Below, in pieces: positions 33,469-43,068 of a DNA stretch of 60,495 nucleotides. Origin of the DNA: Rhodospirillaceae bacterium (GTDB lineage: Bacteria; Pseudomonadota; Alphaproteobacteria; Bin65). The position numbers were made by a program, and so were the translations under genes. The stretch covers positions 11,957 to 72,451 of the forward strand of contig JAPPLJ010000055.1 of NCBI GenBank assembly GCA_028819475.1, given 5' to 3'. Below the pieces are notes generated by a model that was not told where the DNA came from, did no database searches, and saw nothing but the letters and a program-made list of their open reading frames with translations. Each line of letters begins with the position of its first letter. The first letter of the stretch is position 1.

Positions 33469-34455
33469 ATGGCGATGAGGGAGCCTGTTCCGGTCGAATT
33501 CTTTCTGGTGCCGGGCTTTTCGCTGCTGGCCCTGTCGTGCGCCGTGGATGCCCTGCGGGCGGCCAATTTGGTGCTCGGCAGGCGCGCCTACGACTGGCGC
33601 CTGACGGCCGATCCACGCGACCTGAGCGATTCGCCTTCGGGAGACGGGGTGGCCTCCTCCAGCCATATCCGGCTGCCGGCCGAGCCCCTGCCGGACGGCG
33701 GCGCATCGGCCGCCGGGCCCGACCTGTTCGCGGTGGTCGGCGGCGAACGGTCCCATACCTACAAATCGGCGGCCCTCGACGCATCTCTGGCGCGCGCCGC
33801 CGGCCGCGGCGCCCGCATCGGCTCGATATCCGACGGCGCCTTCCCGGTCGCCGCCGCCGGACTGTTCGACGGCTACCGCTCGACCATCCACTGGAAATGC
33901 CTCGACGCCTACCGCGAACGCTTCCCCGGCCTCGATATCCGCACCTCGATCTTCGAAATCGACCGCAACCGGTTCAGCTGCGCCGGCGGCACCACGAGCC
34001 TCGACCTGATGCTCACCTTCGTCATGGCCGCCCACGGCGCGGAAACCGCCTCGTTGGTCGCGGAAAATTATGTCCACGACAGAATTCGCGAGGCGGCGCA
34101 GGAACAGCACGTCACCGCCGCCATCCGCATGGCCGGCCGGAACCGGCACCTTGCGGACGCCATCCTCCTGATGGAACGGCATCTGGAGGACCCGTTGCCC
34201 GTGGACCGGATCGCCGATGCGGCCGGCCTGTCCGGCCGGCAGCTCACCCGCCTGTTCCGCAGCCATCTGCGCCAGCCGCCCGGGCGGTTCTATCTCGACC
34301 TGCGGATCGACCGCGCCGCCAGCCTGCTGCGGCAGACCGGCATGAGCGTCTCCGAGATCGCCGTCGCCTGCGGCTTCCAGTCCGCGTCCCACCTCGGCCG
34401 CCATCTCAAGCGCCGCCACGGCGCCACGCCCGGCCAGTGGCGGCGTGGCGCCTAG
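33469..34455 (+). CDS. GlxA/GbdR-like AraC-family regulator (second copy)
   Basis: A 328-residue protein, same architecture as the 28998 regulator: PfpI-like domain without the Cys nucleophile (GSISDGAFPVAAAGLF) and AraC HTHs (VDRIADAAGLSGRQLTRLFR, SVSEIAVACGFQSASHLGRHLKRRH). The first HTH segment and DNA-contact helix differ from the paralogue, so targets probably differ. It is divergent from the FAD oxidoreductase, its likely target. Confidence 0.86.
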   Translation: MAMREPVPVEFFLVPGFSLLALSCAVDALRAANLVLGRRAYDWRLTADPRDLSDSPSGDGVASSSHIRLPAEPLPDGGASAAGPDLFAVVGGERSHTYKSAALDASLARAAGRGARIGSISDGAFPVAAAGLFDGYRSTIHWKCLDAYRERFPGLDIRTSIFEIDRNRFSCAGGTTSLDLMLTFVMAAHGAETASLVAENYVHDRIREAAQEQHVTAAIRMAGRNRHLADAILLMERHLEDPLPVDRIADAAGLSGRQLTRLFRSHLRQPPGRFYLDLRIDRAASLLRQTGMSVSEIAVACGFQSASHLGRHLKRRHGATPGQWRRGA

Positions 34456-34578
34456 CCTGCGGGTTCCATCGGTTTTGTAGGGGAAGGTTTCAAACCCTCC
34501 GCTACAGTTCGGGCGACAGAGCGCAGGCCGTGACAATCGCCGGAAATCCGGTCTAACGTCTCCGCCGGCAATCGAAAC

Positions 34579-35151
34579 ATGTCCGAAATCGTGACCCCCG
34601 AAACCCTGCGCCAACAGTTTCTCACCTGGCAGTGCCGCATACGCCAGATCGCCATGCGCGAGGACGGCGGCCGGCCGGCCGAGGGCATGCGGCCGAAAAT
34701 CCTGGCGGCGGACGGGCGGACGCTTTCCGAGGGCACGATCGTCCTGCTGGTGCGCAGCGACCCGGAAGAAAGCACGGATTTCTTCGAATTCCAGGTCAGG
34801 AAGAACCACGATCCCAACGAGGTCTACCAGAAGGGGCTGACCTTCCTGCAATCGACCCATTATCACCGCGCCAACCGCTTTTCCGACGAGATGACGGCGC
34901 TGTTCCTGCCGGAATCCCGGCTCGCGGCGCTGCTTGTCGATATCGGGGCCTGCCGCCTCGATTTCCGCCAGTTCAGCCAGTCCTGGCGCCTGCCCTGCGC
35001 GGTGCGCGCGATGGCGCCGGACGAGCCGGCCTACCGCAACACCCTCTGGCACAACCGGCTGTTCAACACCCGGCTCTCCGACGATGTCGCGATACTCGGC
35101 TTCAAGCCGGACTGGATCGCGGCGGCTTCGCTCCTGCTCGAGGCGGATTGA
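34579..35151 (+). CDS. conserved-looking hypothetical protein
   Basis: A 190-residue soluble protein of unknown function, beginning MSEIVTPETLRQQFLTWQCR. It is rich in aromatic residues and buried charge (FFEFQVRKNHDPNEVYQ, STHYHRANRFSDEMTALFLP, RLDFRQFSQSWRLPCAV) and looks globular. No signal peptide, membrane helix or motif is recognised. It follows the regulator by 120 bp on the same strand and converges on the TRAP permease. Confidence 0.6.
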   Translation: MSEIVTPETLRQQFLTWQCRIRQIAMREDGGRPAEGMRPKILAADGRTLSEGTIVLLVRSDPEESTDFFEFQVRKNHDPNEVYQKGLTFLQSTHYHRANRFSDEMTALFLPESRLAALLVDIGACRLDFRQFSQSWRLPCAVRAMAPDEPAYRNTLWHNRLFNTRLSDDVAILGFKPDWIAAASLLLEAD

Positions 35152-35195
35152 CCGGGCTCATGGAATGATCGGGCGGCGCGCGCCCGTCCGCCGGA

Positions 35196-36506
35196 TCACT
35201 CCATCAGGCCGGGCAGGAACAGGGCGATGGACGGGAACACGACCAGCAGGACGAAGAGGATCAGGTCGCAGACGACGTAGGGCGCGGCGGCTTTCGCGAC
35301 GTCGCCCAGGGTCGTGCCGCGCGGCGCGACGCCCAGCATGACGAACAGCCCGAGCCCGAAGGGCGGCGTGACCATGCTGATCTCCAGGGTGAGCAGCATG
35401 ACCAAGCCGAACCAGACCGGGTTGTAGCCGAGCGACTGGGCGAGCGGGAAGAAGATCGGGATCGTCAGCAGCATGATCGAGACCACGTCCATGAACATGC
35501 CCATGACGAGCAGGATCAGGAACATGACCAGCAGCAGGAGCAGCGGCGCCAGCTCGATCGTGGCCACCGAATCGACCAGGGTGCGCGTTGCGCCCGACAG
35601 CGCGAGGATCTGGGTGAAGGCGTAGGAGGCGATGACGATGAAGAGCACCATGCATGTGACGCGCAGCGCGCCGGTGAGCGCCCGGATCACGGCGCGCAGC
35701 GTGAGCGTGCGGAAAACGGCGGCCAGCACCAGCACGCCGAGCACGCCGAAGGCCGCGGACTCCTCCGGTGTGGCGATGCCGAGCACGATCAGCCCGATCA
35801 CGGCGAAGATGACGACGCCCATCGGCAGGAGCTGGCTCGCGATCAGCAGGAGCTTGCGGCCGAGCGAAACGGGCACGACCTCATATTGCGGCGCCGCCTC
35901 CGGATCGATCCGGACCTGGATGGTGATCAGCAGGGCATAGAGGCCGGCCAGGATCAGGCCGGGAAAGACGCCGGCGATCAGCAGCTTGCCGATATCGATC
36001 ATGGCGAGGCTGCCGAGCAGCACGCCCAGGCCCGACGGCGGGATGATCATCGCCAGTCCGCCGACGCCGAGGATCGGGCCCATCGACATGTGCTTCTTGT
36101 AGCCCCGCCGGGTCATTTCCGGCACCAGCAGCGAGCCGAGCATCGCCGTATTGCCCATCGAGTTGCCGGAGAGCGCGGCGAAGGCCGTGCCGCTTGCCAC
36201 CGTCACATAGGAGAGCCGGCCCGGTAGCCGGCCGAACAGCGCGTCGAAGGCGTCGAAGACCCGGCGGGCGACCCCGGTGTGGAAAAAGAGCTCGCCCATC
36301 AAAAGGAAAAGCGGGATCGGGACGAAGGCGTAGGAGGAGATCGACGCCGGCGCGTTGACGGCGATCTGCTCCAGCCCCGGTTCGCCGGAAACCCAGAGGG
36401 CGCCGAGGGCGCTGACGGTGAAGAAGGCGATGGCGACCGGTACGGACAGCCCCATCAGCAGCACGACGAGGCCGATGGCGATGGCGGCGGTCCAGTACCA
36501 CTCCAT
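35196..36506 (-). CDS. dctM: TRAP transporter large permease (DctM)
   Basis: A 436-residue permease with about 12 helices. Family signatures include FVPIPLFLLMGELFFHTGVA, GNSMGNTAMLGSLLVPEMTRRGY, SMGPILGVGGLAMIIPPSGLGVLLG and EISMVTPPFGLGLFVMLGV. ATG 36506 gives the usual DctM start. It is 7 bp after dctQ. The gene belongs to a second TRAP set, distinct from the one at 15-18 kb. Confidence 0.9.
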   Translation of the reverse strand: MEWYWTAAIAIGLVVLLMGLSVPVAIAFFTVSALGALWVSGEPGLEQIAVNAPASISSYAFVPIPLFLLMGELFFHTGVARRVFDAFDALFGRLPGRLSYVTVASGTAFAALSGNSMGNTAMLGSLLVPEMTRRGYKKHMSMGPILGVGGLAMIIPPSGLGVLLGSLAMIDIGKLLIAGVFPGLILAGLYALLITIQVRIDPEAAPQYEVVPVSLGRKLLLIASQLLPMGVVIFAVIGLIVLGIATPEESAAFGVLGVLVLAAVFRTLTLRAVIRALTGALRVTCMVLFIVIASYAFTQILALSGATRTLVDSVATIELAPLLLLLVMFLILLVMGMFMDVVSIMLLTIPIFFPLAQSLGYNPVWFGLVMLLTLEISMVTPPFGLGLFVMLGVAPRGTTLGDVAKAAAPYVVCDLILFVLLVVFPSIALFLPGLME

Positions 36507-36513
36507 CGGCCGG

Positions 36514-37029
36514 TCAGATGCCTTCCGTATCGATGTCCGGCCCGCGGTCGTACATGTCGTCGACGCCGAGCAGGAAACGGCCGAACTCGACGGCGCACAG
36601 GAAAAAGCCGACCGGCAGGGGCGCATAGAACGCCCATTTGGCGATCACGATGGACCGGATATCGAGCTCGCCGCGCTCCCAGTAGTCGAGCGCCGCGCGC
36701 AGGCCGTAATAGGCGAGGCCGAGGCAGACGACGATGCAGAGCACGTAAATGCTCCGCCGGAGGCCCCGGCGCACCTGTCCCGGCAGGCTACCGGCCAGGA
36801 ATTCCACGAACACATGGCCCTTCTTGCGCAGCACCCAGGGGGCGGCCAGCAGGGTCATGTAGAGCATGGCGTATTCGCTGAGCGCGCTGGTATGCGCCGG
36901 CGGCTGGTAGCCGAGCGCGCGCACCGTCACCTCGTAGACGATCATGACGAACACGCCGGCGAGCATGGCGCCGGCGACGGCCGCCAGCGCCACGATCAGC
37001 CTGTCATAGAGCCGGACGAGGTGGCGCAC
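36514..37029 (-). CDS. dctQ: TRAP transporter small permease (DctQ)
   Basis: A 171-residue, four-helix DctQ protein (LIVALAAVAGAMLAGVFVMI; YAMLYMTLLAAPWVLRKKGHVFVEF). GTG start. The 'KGHVFVEFLAGSLPG' motif is typical of the family. It lies between dctP and dctM; a GTTGACCGGC direct duplication sits in the short gap before it. Confidence 0.85.
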   Translation of the reverse strand: MRHLVRLYDRLIVALAAVAGAMLAGVFVMIVYEVTVRALGYQPPAHTSALSEYAMLYMTLLAAPWVLRKKGHVFVEFLAGSLPGQVRRGLRRSIYVLCIVVCLGLAYYGLRAALDYWERGELDIRSIVIAKWAFYAPLPVGFFLCAVEFGRFLLGVDDMYDRGPDIDTEGI

Positions 37030-37075
37030 GCCCGCTGCAAGGCGTCGGCGTTGCTCCGCCGTCCAGTTGACCGGC

Positions 37076-38098
37076 CTAGTTGACCGGCGACGGCGGGAAC
37101 TTCTTGCGCAGCTCGTCGTATTCGTTCGGCGCCAGCTTCTTCACCTGGTCCCACTGCACCTTTTCGGCCGCCGCGATGTAGCGCCGGGCTGCCGCGCCGG
37201 TGAGTTCGAACGACTTGACGCCCTGCTCGCCGAGCTTGGCCCAGCGCTCGGCGACCAGCTTTTCGTAAAAGACGTGCGCAATCGGCTCGTAGGCGATAAC
37301 GGACGTCGTCATGGCATCGCGCTGCGCCTGGGTCAGCGAATTCCACTTGTCGAGATTGATCCAGATCAGGTTGTCGAACTGCCAGACCATCGGGTCGACC
37401 CGGAAGTTGACGAACTTCTGGAAGCCGAAGCCCATAATGCCCAGGCCGGGCCAGGCGGCGCCGTCGACAAGGTTGCGCTCGAGCGCGTTGTAGATGCCGG
37501 GTGCGGGGACGCTGATCTGGGTCGCGCCCATGGCCTTGAGCCATTCGCGGTGCAGGCCGGCGATGCCGCGGATCTTCATCCCGCTCAGATCCGGCGTGCC
37601 GTCGGCCTTGACCTTGGGCTTCTTCTTCAGCCACAGGTTGACGCCGACCCCGCCGGCGACCCAGCCGAGCACATGGGCGTTGGCCTTCTTGCGATAAATT
37701 CGGTTGAGCAGTTCGAGGCCGCCATTCTTGCGCGCTTCCATCGGCGTGATCTTGGAGCCGTAGATGGCGAAGGACTCCGGCACCGCGCCGAGATAGTAGC
37801 CGGCGGCGCCGAACAGCATGTCGAAAACGCCCTTGCGCAGCGCGGTCAGCTGCTGCAACGGCGGCGTCACCTCGCGCCCGCCGATATACTTGATGCTGAT
37901 CTTGGCCGCCCTGGCCGCGGCGCTCTTGTTGAATTCCTCGGACCACTCGATGGTGCGTTTCACCGAATAGAGGTTCTTGCCCCAGTTGGAGACGAAGCGC
38001 AGTTCGGCCTCCTTCGCCGCCGCCGGCGCGGCGAGACTCGCCGCCAGCAACCCGGCCGCGGCCATAATCGAAGTTCCGGACAAATGAATTGCGCGCAT
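37076..38098 (-). CDS. dctP: TRAP transporter substrate-binding protein (DctP)
   Basis: A 340-residue periplasmic protein with a 28-residue signal peptide ending AAPAAA. DctP signatures are the loop LSGMKIRGIAGLHREWLKAMGA with the conserved Arg and ERNLVDGAAWPGLGIMGFGFQKF. The Arg again suggests an acidic ligand. GGAGGG precedes ATG 38098. The location next to a sarcosine/betaine-type catabolic module suggests, without proof, an organic-acid product or substrate of that module. Confidence 0.9.
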   Translation of the reverse strand: MRAIHLSGTSIMAAAGLLAASLAAPAAAKEAELRFVSNWGKNLYSVKRTIEWSEEFNKSAAARAAKISIKYIGGREVTPPLQQLTALRKGVFDMLFGAAGYYLGAVPESFAIYGSKITPMEARKNGGLELLNRIYRKKANAHVLGWVAGGVGVNLWLKKKPKVKADGTPDLSGMKIRGIAGLHREWLKAMGATQISVPAPGIYNALERNLVDGAAWPGLGIMGFGFQKFVNFRVDPMVWQFDNLIWINLDKWNSLTQAQRDAMTTSVIAYEPIAHVFYEKLVAERWAKLGEQGVKSFELTGAAARRYIAAAEKVQWDQVKKLAPNEYDELRKKFPPSPVN

Positions 38099-38285
38099 GG
38101 TTCCCTCCCACAGATTAAGCGCTATGGGTCGATTCCTGCGCCGGATGCTGACGCCGACCGCCGCTCTTCAGCTCAGGATCGACGCTTCGGAGTGTAAGGG
38201 CCCGGCCGATTGATTGCACGCACACATTTTCGGCAAGGTCCGGCTGCCTGCTTAAATCTGCGGAAGGCGGCATAGGCGGCGCGGA

Positions 38286-40148
38286 TCAGCCCTGCGTGCC
38301 GAGCAGCCGGTAGACCTCCACCGGCGCGGCGCGGCCCTTGACCGCCATTTCGCCGACCGGCTCGAAGGCGAAGGCCGGGCCGGCGTCGGCGGCCGTCGCG
38401 GCGCCGACGACGATGGCGACCTCGTCGTCGGGCGAGACCTGCTTGCCGAGCTGTTCCAGCCGCTGGGCGATGTTCACGGTATCGCCGATCACCGTGTAGT
38501 TGAGCCGGCTGCGGCTGCCGATGTTTCCCGCCGTCGCCTCGCCGGACTGGATGCCGATGCGCACCCGCACGGGCTGCTCGCCGGCGGCGGCGCGCTGTTC
38601 GTTGTCCGCAGCGATGCGGCTGCGGATCGCCAGCGCCGCGCGGCAGGCATGGACGGCGCGGTCCTTCTGCTTTTCCGGCGCGCCCCAGAACGCCATGACG
38701 CTGTCGCCGATGAACTTGTCGACGGTGCCGCCTTCGGCCTCGATCTCCTCGGTCAGGATGGAAAAATGCCGGTTGAGCAGGGCGGCGATCCCGGTCGCGC
38801 TCTTGCCTTCCGATATCGTGGAATATCCGGCGATATCCGTGAACATCACGGTGACGTTGCGCCGGTCCGATTCCAGGCCGGCCAGGTTCCCCGCGCTGAG
38901 CAGCTGGCGCACCAGCGCCCGCGGAACGTAGGCCTCGAACCACCGCAACGCGCCGTTCATCGCATTAAAGGCGCTCGACTGCTGGTCGAGTTCGCGCACC
39001 CGGCTGGGCGGCAGGTCGCGGATGTCGTCGAGGTTCATCTGACCGATCAGCCGGGCGGCGGCGGACAGGCGCATCACCGGCCGGGCCAGCCGCCGGCCGA
39101 TGAAGACGGCGAGGAGGATCGAGGCGGCGATGGCCGCGAGCCCGACGACGATCGCATCGCGCAACCGTTCGAGTTCGCCGGCGACGACCGCACTCCTGAA
39201 ATGGGCGCCGGCAAAGATCGGCACGGCGGTAAAGGCTTCGATCTTTCTGTAGACGAAGACGTGATCGGCGCCATCGATTTCGGCCGCGTGCCCTTGCAGC
39301 GGCGGCTCCAGATCGATCCTCAACGGCCGGATCGAATCGGACTTCCACATCGCCGCGAGAATCGGATCTTCGAACCCGGCGACCGGGGGAAGCGGATTCT
39401 CGACCGTCAGACCGGGATACCCCTCCGCCATCAGGCTGTGGGCGAGAACCCTGTCCTTGCCGTAGAGCACGAAGACGTTGCTTCCGAGAGTCCCGAAGGC
39501 GCTCTTCAGGCGCTCGGACAGGCTGCCGACGCTGATGACCGACGCCAGCACCCCAAGAAACTCTCCGTTTCGCCGGATCGGCCGTTCCAGGGTGAGGATC
39601 GTCCGTTCGATGTCCGGGCGATAGGCCGGCGGAAGCCAGACGGGCCGGACATTGCTCCGTCCGTACCGGAGGCCGCGTCGAACCAGCGGGTCCGCACCGA
39701 GCTGCGCCCTGTAGTGCCGCGCCGGATCGGCCAGCCGGTCGACGACTTCGGCTTCGCCGTCGGGGAAGACAAATGCGATGGCGCCGATCGCCGGATCGGC
39801 CGCCATGGCGCCGAACATCAGGGTTGCCAGCCGGTCCCGGTCCGCGACGTCGATCCGGCCGCTCTCGACCATGCCGGCGACGAACGATGCCTGGTTCCCG
39901 GCTGCCTGGAGATGGGTATCCACCTCCTTCGCGATCAGGGCGATGCCGAGTTCCGCACGTTCGCGCAGCAGATTGACCGTATTTCGGGTCGCACCGACGA
40001 TGGTGAAGCCGAGGACGAGCAACAGCGCCACGGCGATCAGCGAGCCGAAGCTGAGACTCAGGATCGACGACATCGACAGCCGCCAGCGCGGCGAGGCCTC
40101 CGTGGCGGGCGTGTCGGGTTTCGGATCGGGTCGTTGCAGATCGGCCAT
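38286..40148 (-). CDS. membrane-bound class III adenylate/guanylate cyclase
   Basis: A 620-residue sensor enzyme. A first transmembrane helix is at about 28-50, a periplasmic Cache-like domain at 50-310 (GAMAADPAIGAIAFVFPDGE), a second helix near 325-345, then HAMP and a C-terminal cyclase domain from about 425. Catalytic residues are visible in VTVMFTDIAGYS (metal Asp), VDKFIGDSVMAFWG (Lys and second Asp) and NYTVIGDTVNIAQRLE. It turns an external signal into cyclic nucleotide; ATP versus GTP preference is not certain. It faces away from the aldehyde dehydrogenase by 48 bp. Confidence 0.9.
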   Translation of the reverse strand: MADLQRPDPKPDTPATEASPRWRLSMSSILSLSFGSLIAVALLLVLGFTIVGATRNTVNLLRERAELGIALIAKEVDTHLQAAGNQASFVAGMVESGRIDVADRDRLATLMFGAMAADPAIGAIAFVFPDGEAEVVDRLADPARHYRAQLGADPLVRRGLRYGRSNVRPVWLPPAYRPDIERTILTLERPIRRNGEFLGVLASVISVGSLSERLKSAFGTLGSNVFVLYGKDRVLAHSLMAEGYPGLTVENPLPPVAGFEDPILAAMWKSDSIRPLRIDLEPPLQGHAAEIDGADHVFVYRKIEAFTAVPIFAGAHFRSAVVAGELERLRDAIVVGLAAIAASILLAVFIGRRLARPVMRLSAAARLIGQMNLDDIRDLPPSRVRELDQQSSAFNAMNGALRWFEAYVPRALVRQLLSAGNLAGLESDRRNVTVMFTDIAGYSTISEGKSATGIAALLNRHFSILTEEIEAEGGTVDKFIGDSVMAFWGAPEKQKDRAVHACRAALAIRSRIAADNEQRAAAGEQPVRVRIGIQSGEATAGNIGSRSRLNYTVIGDTVNIAQRLEQLGKQVSPDDEVAIVVGAATAADAGPAFAFEPVGEMAVKGRAAPVEVYRLLGTQG

Positions 40149-40196
40149 GGACGGTTTGGGATAACGCTCTGCGGCCAGGCGCGCGGCTGGCCCGGC

Positions 40197-41627
40197 CTAG
40201 GGGAAATGCAGGATTTTCGTTTCCTGATAATCCTCCAGCCCCCAGATGCCGCCTTCGCGGCCGACGCCGGATTGCTTGTAGCCGCCGAACGGCGAGCCGT
40301 ACTGGTAGACGCCGCCGTTGATATGGACGGCGCCGGCCCGCAACCGCGCCGCAACGCGCTCCGCCCGCGCGGCATCGCCGGTCTGGACGAAGGCGGCGAG
40401 GCCGTAGGGCGTGTCGTTGGCGATTGCGATGGCCTCGTCCTCGTCGTCGAACGGCATCATCGCCAGCACGGGGCCGAAGATTTCCCGGCGCGCGATCGTC
40501 ATGTCGTTGCGCACGTCGCAGAAGACCGTCGGCCGGACATACCAGCCGGTCTCCAGGCCCTCGGGCCGGCCGGGCCCGCCGGTCAGCAGCGTCGCGCCCT
40601 CCTCGATCCCTTCGCGGATCAGCGCCTGGACCCGGTCGAACTGGATGCGGTCGAACAGCGGGCCGAGGCGCTCGCCCTCCTCGCCGGGATCGCCGACGAC
40701 CGTGGCCTCTGCCGCGGCCTTCGCGATCGCCTTCGCCTCCTCGTAGCAGCCGCGCTCGACCAGCATCCGGGTCGGCGCGTCGCAGGACTGGCCGGTGTTG
40801 TAGAAGCATTCCATCACCGAATTCACGACCCTTTCCTCCAGGTCGCAGTCGGCGAAGACGAGGTTGGGCGACTTGCCGCCCAACTCCAGCGTCACCCGCT
40901 TCACGGTGTCGGCTGCGTCCTTCGTCACCGCAACGCCGGCCCGGGTCGAACCGGTGAACGACATCATCTGGACGTCCGGATGGCGCGACAGGGCGGCGCC
41001 GGCGACCGGCCCTTCGCCTTGGATCAGGTTGAAGGCGCCGGGCGGGAACCCGGCGGCATCGATGATCTCGGCATAAAGGACCGCCGACAGCGGCGTGTGC
41101 TCCGACGGCTTCAGGACGCAGGTGCAGCCGGCCGCGAGCGCCGGAATGACCTTGAGCGCGATCTGGTAGATCGGCCAGTTCCACGGCGTGATCAGCCCGC
41201 ACACCCCGATCGGCTCGCGCACCAGGATTTCGCCGTTCGGCAGGGTCTCGCGCTCCTCCTGCTTCTCCAGCGCCTCGATGAAGGCCTTGAGATGGCCGAC
41301 CGCGGCATCGGCCTGCGCCTCGCGCGACATGGTAATCGGCGCGCCCATCTCGGCGGTCATCGCCCGGGCCAGATCTTCCAGCCGGGCGGCCGATTCCGCC
41401 AGCAGCCGGTTCAGGAGCGCCAGCCGCTCCGCCTTCGTCGTCCGCGAATAGCCCTCGAACGCGGCGGCGGCGGCGGCGACGGCGCGGTTCACGTCGGCCT
41501 CGTTGGCCAGCACGATCGTGCCGATCCGCGCCTCGCTTGCGGGATTGAAGACGGGAAATTCCGCGGTACTGTCCGGCTGCACCCATTCGCCGCCGATGAA
41601 GAAGGCGCGCAGGTCGCGATCCGACAT
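40197..41627 (-). CDS. NAD(P)-dependent aldehyde dehydrogenase
   Basis: A 476-residue ALDH. Catalytic Cys in NTGQSCDAPTRM, general-base Glu in VTLELGGKSPN, cofactor loop FTGSTRAGVAVTKDA, and the C-terminal FGGYKQSGVGREGG. No subfamily marker fixes the aldehyde. It is same-strand with the cyclase downstream and divergent from livK, with a 101-bp gap. A role in oxidising an aldehyde made by neighbouring oxidases or from the ABC-imported compound fits. Confidence 0.9.
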   Translation of the reverse strand: MSDRDLRAFFIGGEWVQPDSTAEFPVFNPASEARIGTIVLANEADVNRAVAAAAAAFEGYSRTTKAERLALLNRLLAESAARLEDLARAMTAEMGAPITMSREAQADAAVGHLKAFIEALEKQEERETLPNGEILVREPIGVCGLITPWNWPIYQIALKVIPALAAGCTCVLKPSEHTPLSAVLYAEIIDAAGFPPGAFNLIQGEGPVAGAALSRHPDVQMMSFTGSTRAGVAVTKDAADTVKRVTLELGGKSPNLVFADCDLEERVVNSVMECFYNTGQSCDAPTRMLVERGCYEEAKAIAKAAAEATVVGDPGEEGERLGPLFDRIQFDRVQALIREGIEEGATLLTGGPGRPEGLETGWYVRPTVFCDVRNDMTIARREIFGPVLAMMPFDDEDEAIAIANDTPYGLAAFVQTGDAARAERVAARLRAGAVHINGGVYQYGSPFGGYKQSGVGREGGIWGLEDYQETKILHFP

Positions 41628-41728
41628 CCGGTTTCCTCCTGTCCCGCGTCTGTCGCCGGTCTATAGACCTACCAGAGGCGACCGGATACACTCAATTCGT
41701 CCGGGAATTGCCTTGCACGAGGGAGGAA

Positions 41729-42961
41729 ATGATGACGACGAAGAAAACATCGGCGGTGAGCCGCCGCACCGTTCTGGCCGGCGCGGGCGCCGGCGCCGTC
41801 GCCGCGGCCGTCCCGCTGCGTCACGGTCTGGCAGCGAGCAAGATCAAGGTCGGCATCCTGCTGCCGAGGTCGGGACCGCAGGCGCAGATCGGCATCGATT
41901 GCCAGCGCGGCGCGGACGTGGCGCCGGAAGTGCTCAGCGCAATGGGCTATCCCGAAATGGAATACATGCTGGGCGATACCGAGACCAAGGTGGACGTCGC
42001 CCGCGCGCAGGCGGAGAAGCTCATCAATGCCGGCGCGCACGTTATCGTCGGCGCCTTCGATTCCGGCCAGACCATGGCCGCGGCCCAGGTCTGCGAGCAG
42101 AAGAACATTCCGCTGGTGGTCAATATCGCGGCGGTCACGAAGCTGACGGAGCTCGGCTACAAGTGGGTCTTCCGTAATTTCCCGACCGGCCCGATGATCG
42201 TCGGCGATGCGTTCAAGAACCAGAAAAAGCTGTTCGCCATGGGCGGCGCGACGCCCAAGACCGTGGCCCTGCTGCATGTCAACGACACCTTCGGCACCAG
42301 CCTGTCCGGCGCGTTGATGGCGCTGACGCCGAAGTTCAAGATGCCCTACAAGATCGTCGAAAAGATTCCCTACGATCCCTACGGGCGCGATTTCTCGGCC
42401 GAGGTGCGCAAGGTCAAGGGCGCCAAGCCCGATGCCCTGTGGGCGGTCAGCCGGCTCAACGACGCCATCGCCATCACCAAGGAGCTGGTGCGCCAGCGCG
42501 TCGACCTGATGGGCGTCCTGTCCACCGGGCCGGGCTGGTACGAGGACCCCTATCTCAAGGCGACCGGCAAATACGGCGACGACGTCGTCAACCTCGTGCC
42601 GTGGGTCGACTACAAGAAGGAAATGGCGCGCAAGATGCGCGACGCCTATCAGAAGAGGTTCCCCGGCCGCAGCATCACGGCGAACCAGGGCTATACCTTC
42701 GATGCCATGCTGATCGTCGCCGACGCGTTCAAGCGCGCAGGCTCGACAAAGAACACCGACCTGCAGGCGGCGCTGCGGGCGACGAATATCAGCAATAACA
42801 CGACGATCGGCCACGGCATCAAGTTCAACGAGAAGGGCCAGGTACCCTATGTGCCCTGCGGCGCGGTGCAGAACCGCGGCGGCAAGACGCTGGTCGTGCT
42901 GCCCGAGTTCGCCGCGGTCGCCAAGCCGATCTGGCCGATGCGGCCCTGGAACAAACGCTAG
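41729..42961 (+). CDS. livK: branched-chain amino acid-type ABC transporter binding protein
   Basis: A 410-residue periplasmic type-I binding protein (Leu/Ile/Val family). The N-terminus has a twin-arginine-like signal (SRRTVLAGAGAGAVAAAV), so Tat export is possible. The mature start IKVGILLPRSGPQAQIGIDC and NAGAHVIVGAFDSGQTMAAA are family features. ATG 41729 follows GGGAGG; a TTG 21 nt upstream is less likely. The family also binds urea, amides and aromatic acids. Ligand unknown. Confidence 0.88.
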   Translation: MMTTKKTSAVSRRTVLAGAGAGAVAAAVPLRHGLAASKIKVGILLPRSGPQAQIGIDCQRGADVAPEVLSAMGYPEMEYMLGDTETKVDVARAQAEKLINAGAHVIVGAFDSGQTMAAAQVCEQKNIPLVVNIAAVTKLTELGYKWVFRNFPTGPMIVGDAFKNQKKLFAMGGATPKTVALLHVNDTFGTSLSGALMALTPKFKMPYKIVEKIPYDPYGRDFSAEVRKVKGAKPDALWAVSRLNDAIAITKELVRQRVDLMGVLSTGPGWYEDPYLKATGKYGDDVVNLVPWVDYKKEMARKMRDAYQKRFPGRSITANQGYTFDAMLIVADAFKRAGSTKNTDLQAALRATNISNNTTIGHGIKFNEKGQVPYVPCGAVQNRGGKTLVVLPEFAAVAKPIWPMRPWNKR

Positions 42962-43068
42962 CAGGCTGCAACCGCCCCCGCCGGCTGCAAAACACGCCGG
43001 CGCGGGCGGCGGGACGGCACGCGAAACCCGGTCTGCTCTCCCCTTAGGCCGGGTCGGGGGACTCTGAC

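Noticed and set aside
38649..41691. Very long frames on both strands across the cyclase and aldehyde dehydrogenase
   Set aside because: They span two genes and the gap between them with low-complexity translations; the real genes have clear motifs.
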